A stretch of 41,548 nucleotides of DNA from NCBI GenBank assembly GCA_903915535.1, contig CAIWTJ010000219.1, positions 1 to 41,548 of the forward strand. The letters are read 5' to 3'. The notes below the pieces were generated by a model, which ran no database searches, had not been told where the DNA came from, and worked only from the letters and a program-made list of their open reading frames with translations. Below, in pieces: positions 41,504-41,548 of this stretch. Each line of letters begins with the position of its first letter. Position 1 is the stretch's first letter. Source of the DNA: Enhydrobacter aerosaccus. Lineage in GTDB: Bacteria; Pseudomonadota; Alphaproteobacteria; Reyranellales; Reyranellaceae. The position numbers and the translations under genes are program-made.

Positions 41504-41548
41504 TGGTGCCCGGGGGCGGAGTCGAACCACCGACACTGCGATTTTCAA
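41504..41548 (-). tRNA. tRNA-Phe (GAA), 3' part, cut by window edge
   Basis: Read on the minus strand, this is the last 45 bases of a 76-base tRNA. The anticodon loop TTGAAAA gives anticodon GAA. The variable loop is GTGTC, the T arm is GGTGG-TTCGACT-CCGCC with full pairing including one G-T pair, and the acceptor strand CCCGGGC ends in A plus an encoded CCA (41506-41504). The 5' half lies outside the window. Confidence 0.92.

Noticed and set aside
41504..41548. tRNA-Phe as an integration site for a mobile element
   Set aside because: No integrase gene lies beside it and no repeat of the tRNA 3' end was noticed elsewhere in the window. The flanking genes look like ordinary chromosome.

Overview
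The window is GC-rich (roughly two-thirds G+C by eye), densely packed, and has no gap above 300 bases without a gene. Dipeptide-type ABC importers, Bug-type solute receptors, Tat-signal binding proteins, many GTG starts and 1-4 base stop/start overlaps all suggest a free-living alphaproteobacterium with a large catabolic genome (Reyranella- or Bradyrhizobium-like). The genus is inference only. No rRNA, CRISPR array, transposase or phage gene was seen. The 3' half of a tRNA-Phe lies at the right edge.

Layout. (1) 1-3455, minus: a tandem pair of near-duplicate NtaA/DszA-type flavin monooxygenases (the first cut by the window edge) and a Kup potassium transporter. (2) 3583-7815, plus: patatin phospholipase, PPK2, acetoacetate decarboxylase and D-3-hydroxybutyrate dehydrogenase as one tight operon, then cyanase behind a sigma-54 type promoter. 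(3) 7802-11994, minus: an EmrA/EmrB-type efflux pair with a rhomboid protease, and a histidine phosphatase that lacks its second catalytic His. (4) 12048-15154, minus: a monooxygenase and an orphan peptide-type binding protein, divergent from a TetR regulator. (5) 15229-21182, plus: the TetR gene, an ATP-grasp protein, an AT-rich control region with two perfect inverted repeats, a McjB-like transglutaminase-fold protein, and three consecutive flavin monooxygenases, one of them much shortened. (6) 21179-28482, minus: a full dipeptide-type ABC importer with an ADP-forming acyl-CoA synthetase. (7) 28626-35419, plus: an amidohydrolase, a small unknown protein, a second full importer with fused ATPases, and a RidA deaminase. 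(8) 35426-38273, minus: a YghU-like glutathione transferase, a DedA membrane protein, a small membrane protein and a D-2-hydroxyacid dehydrogenase. (9) 38423-41548: two convergent Bug-type receptors, a polytopic membrane protein and the tRNA.

How it fits together. Six class-C-like flavin monooxygenases, two complete oligopeptide/nickel-type importers, an extra binding protein, RidA, an amidohydrolase, a glutathione transferase, cyanase and an acyl-CoA synthetase look like equipment to import and oxidatively break down organic nitrogen or sulfur compounds. No flavin reductase is present, so reduced FMN must come from elsewhere. The 3583-7257 operon links ketone-body and storage-polymer metabolism (3-hydroxybutyrate to acetoacetate to acetone) with polyphosphate-driven nucleotide phosphorylation.

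The best candidate for something undescribed is 15229-21182. There an ATP-grasp protein of the sugar-transfer-associated type and a stand-alone McjB-like peptidase fold sit beside a flavin monooxygenase array, without the cyclase, PqqD-like protein or obvious precursor of a lasso peptide cluster.
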